NCBI GenBank assembly: GCA_023105745.1
Contig: JALGQZ010000011.1
Coordinates: forward strand, 30,006,612 to 30,070,611
Source: Austropuccinia psidii
Taxonomy: Eukaryota > Basidiomycota > Pucciniomycetes > Pucciniales > Sphaerophragmiaceae
Length of the DNA: 64,000 nt
Reading direction: 5' to 3'
Both the position numbers and the translations under genes were made by a program. Positions 59,081 through 64,000 of the stretch are shown one piece after another; position 1 is the first letter of the stretch, and every line of letters starts with the position of its first letter. The notes beneath the pieces are model-generated. The model made no database searches, was not told where the DNA came from, and was given only the letters and a program-made list of their open reading frames with translations.

Positions 59081-60389
59081 ACAAACTCATTTTCATACAG
59101 GGAATTTTTTTCCCCAATTGAAATTTGATATGATTTTTTGGCATGTTTTGATGTAAACATACCTAAAAAAGCAACTCCTTTTATGATTTTATTTTCCTTT
59201 TTTATGACTTACAATGGAAGAAAATAGCCACAAAGTCTGCACTATTGATTCTTTCACATATATGGAAGAAATGGTGGGTCATCTCCTCATACAGCTAACA
59301 ATTTTGTACTACTGTATCAGTCATACTAGCTACAGTATGAAGAGCATCCAAAAATGAAAGACTTTTTGGACATATATACCACCCTTGGGATCCTAAGTAT
59401 TTTCATTGTGCCTCTCTCATTCTTGGCAAAACCATGTTATTTTCCAATACCCTCAATGATATTCAATTCCAAAGGTTATTCTTCTTCCTCATAATTAAGT
59501 ATTGTACCATCTGGCTCTCATACAATTTATTGTTATTCTAGTTACTTCAACACCTCAAAAATTCAATTATCATCCAATCCTGAACCACAACCCCTCACCA
59601 CAGAAACTATAACAAATATTCTAATATCCAGTGCCAAACATCAAAGATTGTCAATTTCAAATGATGAACTGTATTCATCAACAACCCCATTTGTCCCACT
59701 TAATGAATTCATTCCAGAATTTTCATCTTGGGAAAAACCTTTGTAGTCAAAATATCCAACAAAACCTGGTTCTATGAACAAAAACCCAACCCATTCTACT
59801 ACATCCTCAAATAAACCACCCATTTTGAATGTTGAAAAAGTTCAGTTAGCACAGAAAGAGTTTCTTTTATCAATGTAAAAGAAGGTAAAGAGCCTCAAAA
59901 AAAAGATTGAGGATCCTTTGAACCCTTTTTATGACCAAAAGATTGCGGAAACTCTTATGAGCTCATTCCACTCAGAGATAAAATGTAAGGTTGCCTTGTG
60001 ATTGTATTTAAATGTATTAATAATGATTCAACTAAAGAAGTTTATTAGTAATTGTAAATGGAAGCACACTTCCACCAGAAAGTGGTATAATCATAGGTTA
60101 TACTAGCCTCTTGACAAAAGGTGAAAAATTCTCAAAGAAAAAAGATAAGACACACAAATGCACCCTATCAGAAGCTGTACAGGAAGTCCCAGATAACAAT
60201 GTACACCAGGTTAGATTTCAGTTATTGTATTCCTATCTCAAATATCCCTAAGAATGAGCTTCCTGATGGTTTTCTAATACCAGAAGCACAGATTGGGACA
60301 GAAGCTCTTTTTATTCGAAAAACAAGCAATGAGCATACAGTCACAAATAAATTAAGCTTTGGAGATTGGAAATATAAATGAGCCAAAAC
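59081..60389 (+). other. Debris with plus-strand coding-like pieces
   Basis: Frames at about 59540-59820 (Ser/Thr/Pro-rich, SISNDELYSSTTPFVPL) and 60121-60381 (86 codons, RLDFSYCIPISNIPKNELP) look like protein but are broken by stops. No family recognised. Confidence 0.3.
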
Positions 60390-61056
60390 ATTTGACTAAT
60401 CCATCTCAGGCTCCCCTAAATCCTGTCCCAATTGTTTCATCATCATTCCTGCTGACTCATAGTGCTTTTAAGGAAAATTTACCAAATCCCAACCCATCTG
60501 CTATAGCAGTATCACCAATTCCTATCCCCTCAAATTAAGCAATTGTATTTTCATTTAGTTCAGTTATTCAGTGGGATTCCAGCTTCACAGAGAAGATAAA
60601 TGACTTAAACCAAGAGGCCAATAACACACCTTGCCTTAATTTACCAACTTCTTCATCCGCTACTATTTCACTCTATTATATGTCATCACATGATAATCAA
60701 TCAGGAAATTTACTCACCAAAGTTGTTTCAAATAATAATACTAGTCCAGTTCCAAGCTCATCTTCAAGAAATACTCAAAATGACCCTATCCAAATTTATT
60801 CCCAAGTCCCCACTTCAAACCAGACCTCTTCAAATCCAAACCCCTTAACATCAAGCTCTATGCCTCCAATCAATGACCCAAATTCCCTATTTTCTTTAAA
60901 CATTACACCTTCTTTTTGCGGAGTATTCAGAGTTTTGAAGATACCATTGGGGCACAGCATAATCCCTTCTTTTAGAAAGCAATTGAGTACTTGATGGAAA
61001 AGCACTATCAACAAAGTGAACAAGAAGATTCCTTTCCCACCACTCTACCCTATAGT
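60390..61056 (+). pseudogene. Asn/Ser/Pro-rich reading frame interrupted by a solo LTR
   Basis: Frame 2 runs from about 60390 with one TAA near 60536 to about 60993: polar, low-complexity (NNNTSPVPSSSSRNTQN, TSSNPNPLTSSSMPP), ending in a less repetitive FRVLKIPLGHSIIPSF. A frame shift then gives LMEKHYQQSEQEDSFP up to the LTR at 61057, and the codon split by the insertion restores an open frame into 62503 for a few residues. It may be an exon of a host or transposon gene; family unknown. Confidence 0.4.
61052..61056. repeat. Left TSD of the solo LTR (ATAGT)
   Basis: It pairs with 62498-62502. Confidence 0.88.
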
Positions 61057-62497
61057 TTTCAGGTTGAGTCTAGGTACAAGTGGTAATTAGGCTATTTACA
61101 ACTTTAACTGTGACTGTGACACGTGATAAAAGATTTAAGAAAAAGGTGTGGATTGAGAATAAGGGTTTATAATAAGAATTAAAGGGCTTTACTATTGTTG
61201 AATAGTGGTGGTGAGCGCTGTTGAAAGCCCTGGGTACAATAATTATCAGTTGGTTTACTATAATAATCACTACAATAGTTAATATTATAATTATAACATG
61301 GTTATTTTCCAAGAGTATAACTGTTTTTGACAGTTTTACTATGTAGGAATTTAAGAACAAGATGAGGAAAGCAATTCTGGCTGTGAAATGCCACCTTTTT
61401 ATCCTGAAATGGGGTGAAAAGGGTGCTAGACCTTTCCACGTAGAGGAAGTGAAGATTTTTCACCTTCCAAGACAGGCTTCTGGTCTATAAATGACCTGTA
61501 TAGCCTGTATTGGGCTCAGATGTGGCTTTGAAACCACATCTGGGTAGTTTTCACCAATACAGGGTATAAAATTTCATCTGGGGACCACATAGCCTGATTC
61601 TGACGTCTATGATGTGTAGAATGTTGTACAGAAACTGTATGGGACCCCAGTATTGACTGACTTATGAGGTATTGAAGTATAAACATGATTTTTTGTCTGT
61701 TTGACACCTCATAATCATGGTTATGGGATATTATCCCATGGTAAGGCTGTATTGGCCAAAATGTGGGATTTTGACCTTAAAACAGCTATACCTTTGTCAA
61801 TTCTTGAGATATCATACTCAAAATCCATTCAGTGGATAGCCCTGTGTGTGCTCTACACAATGGTACCTCATTTGGTATGGTTATCATTAATTATGACAAA
61901 GGTATCCCATGTACAATATTTTTTTGTACATGGGCGTGTTTTAGGCAAAAGCTGTATTGGGCTTGTTTGCCCCATATTTTCTGTTATAGTTGAGATATGA
62001 GGAAATGGATGACACCATGAGATATCCCTGATTGTTCTCTTTCCAAAAAGACACCACTCTAGGTATCTCACGCTAAAACTGTGGAAGTTAGATGAGAGGT
62101 GAATGTTTTGTTCAACCTTATTTGTTCTGAATTTGACCATAACTCCAGTAATATTAATGCTATCTCAGTTTGGCTTGTATCATTGGATAGCCCTGACCTA
62201 GAGCTTCATTTTTAATACCCATTTGATGGAGTTAAGCCTCTACTTCTGGATTTCAGATGAGAGGTGAAAATTAAGGTTTATGCTCAGCAACAACTTTGAG
62301 CAGGAATAACTTTGTTATTCTTTGTCCTATGGTGATGGGACTTACATTTTCAGGAAAAGGTGAGTTCGCTCTTTCTTTTGATACCTTTTGAGCTAATTTG
62401 GGTCAGCTCTATGTTTTGGTGGTATCTTGGCTATACCATTGATTTATGGTATTTTGGCTGTCATGCTTGTGCTCTGGTTTTGAGTCACAGGCTGACA
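61057..62497 (-). repeat. Solo LTR of the A/D family, minus strand
   Basis: The reverse complement starts TGTCAGCCTGTGACTC (at 62497) and ends near 61057 with CCTGAAA, a mutated CTGACA. It matches the D and A LTRs along its length, including the TATA-like ATAAAAAGG at about 61395-61403. There is no internal region, and ATAGT flanks both sides, so it is a solo LTR left by LTR-LTR recombination. Confidence 0.92.
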
Positions 62498-62502
62498 ATA
62501 GT
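62498..62502. repeat. Right TSD of the solo LTR (ATAGT)
   Basis: It pairs with 61052-61056. Confidence 0.88.
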
Positions 62503-64000
62503 ATACTTTTCCTTTTGGATAAGAATACCTTATGTCATTAATGGCTTGATCAATTTCAAAAAAAATGTAAGTATCTTCTCTTATCTTTAGTAGGAATTCC
62601 CCTGATGGTTTTACATAATTTTTAGATCCTGGAATTTTTGAACCTAGTGTCAATGAACCATTTTATGACCCCAAAGTGTTTGATTTTAATTGACTCAAGA
62701 TCCAAGAATGGAATCATCAGTCACACTCTTTATATCATTTCATGAAAAACCTCTGTCTTCCCTCATTTCATGCATGCCAAAATTGGTCCAGGGTATCCTT
62801 CTAATCTATTGGATTGGTACATGAAGATCTAAATTTTCCAATTATTAATGTTCTTAAGGAATGTGTTCCACATAAGCTTACTCAGGCTTATCATGTTATG
62901 AAGTATTTTACTTCATGTGTTAATCAAATAAACTCCAAAAGAATTTGTGGTATTGAAGGTAATACAGCTAAAAAAAGGCCTCAATTTCCAGCTCAGATCA
63001 CAATTCAGATTTAAATCAACTACTTGATAAAATATAATTAATTTTCCAGGAATCTGAAATTCTTCATTTTAGGTTTAAACTCAATACTGGCTCTACCAAC
63101 CTTTCATCAGTCCACACAAACCAGCTCAATGTCAAAGCAATTAATGAACTGCAAATTTGATCATAATATCACATTTGGGCCTCATTCCTTGCTTCTGGGT
63201 GTTGTGGGCTAATGATTTTACCTCAAGAGTATTGCAAATTTGATGTATCCCCTTCTTTTCAGTTATTAATGCTGTCTTCAATATTAAACCGCTTCAACTC
63301 ACATCCAACCCAAGAGACTATTTAGTGAAGGTTGAATAGGTATATATTTTATCTTTTTTCAGCTGATTTCCCTTGACCTCAGTCTTTTCATGAAGTGTTT
63401 ATTTCCAGATATTATTTGGCTTGTGCAATAATTTTAAAATTTGGAAAATCTTTCAAAGAGAAAACCCAAATGTATCCAGCTATGTGCTGTCTCTTCCTAG
63501 ATCAGCTCCACAAGCAAAAAATGTTACTGTTACAAGTCTTGAACCTTCTTCATGGCTTATTTTAACTATGTTGTACCTACCATCATATCTTTCTGAATAA
63601 TCTGAGATGAGGAAGAATCAATCCTTGGTGAATTAGTATACCACCATTTAAAATTTGATAGAATTCACCGAGATGTTATATTTTTTTTGTTCTGAAAAAG
63701 ATTCTGTGAAAAACTAATGATAGAATTGCAAAAACAAATAGTCCTTCACAGTAATATATTATTCAAGATAGTTCAAGTGACAATAAAAATATAGGAATAC
63801 AGTACATGTTAATGAATTATTCTTCAAAAGTAAAAGTCCAAAAAAATAATTAAAAAAAACATATAATTTGAAAAAACAAACAAAATGAAAAAAAAATAAA
63901 TTGAGCTATTGTAGTTTATTTTTCATTTTTGAGGTTTGACCAAGAATACATTCAAAGGAATTTATATATTAAAGCTCCTTCTTCATTTCATATATATATA
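62503..64000. other. Debris; no confident gene
   Basis: AT-rich sequence with a 66-codon plus-strand frame at 62814-63014 (HEDLNFPIINVLKECVPHKL) that reads like protein but has no recognised family. From about 63830 it becomes A-rich low complexity and the window ends in a TA run. Confidence 0.35.

Noticed and set aside
62814..63014. Small intact gene of 66 codons
   Set aside because: No start context, homologue or neighbouring exon supports it; it is more likely part of decayed coding sequence.

Overview
This is eukaryotic, almost certainly fungal, DNA made nearly entirely of transposable elements. The Ty3/gypsy elements are of types I associate with rust fungi (Pucciniales). The gag and pol products resemble, from memory, the very abundant elements of a large-genome rust such as Austropuccinia psidii; that species assignment is inference and was not tested. 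Short introns, strong CpG depletion and many TpG/CpA-type stops fit a methylated, repeat-rich rust genome. I see no intact host gene, rRNA, true tRNA gene or CRISPR array.

Bases 1-36763 are a Russian doll of LTR retrotransposons, resolved by exact target-site duplications (TSDs). Outermost is E, the 3' part of a B-family LTR (35433-36763). Element A sits in E (1-3387, 32921-35432; its 5' end lies outside the window). Element B, a chromodomain Ty3/gypsy element, sits in the integrase gene of A (3388-32915, TSD CAATG). Element C, a very large element with Gag and protease but no reverse transcriptase, sits in the 3' LTR of B (12159-31967, TSD GTGC). Element D, an internally deleted relative of A that keeps an open 709-codon gag, sits in the coding frame of C (17279-23381, TSD ACAAA). 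LTR-pair similarity judged by eye falls outward (D about 98%, C about 97%, B about 94%), as the nesting order predicts.

Element C is the least ordinary part. One reading frame of about 1,700 codons (D removed) holds Gag, a CCHC knuckle, an active-site retropepsin and a second, dead retropepsin-like domain. Each LTR contains a tRNA-like Pol III promoter. The 5.2-kb tail carries CpG-rich islands, one of which looks like a spliced antisense gene, along with several palindromic repeat arrays and four copies of the polypurine tract.

Bases 36764-50438 hold a decayed minus-strand DNA-transposon transposase (Tnp2/CACTA-like), split by element F (38013-49773, TSD ATGGA). F is a full-length but inactivated Ty3/gypsy element of the same broad lineage as A and D, with a rearranged 5' LTR.

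Bases 50439-64000 are older debris: two arrays of a 58-bp hairpin-forming satellite, a decayed RAD5/SNF2-type helicase on the minus strand between them, plus-strand fragments of unrecognised genes, and a minus-strand solo LTR of the A/D family (61057-62497, TSD ATAGT) that interrupts an Asn/Ser/Pro-rich reading frame.
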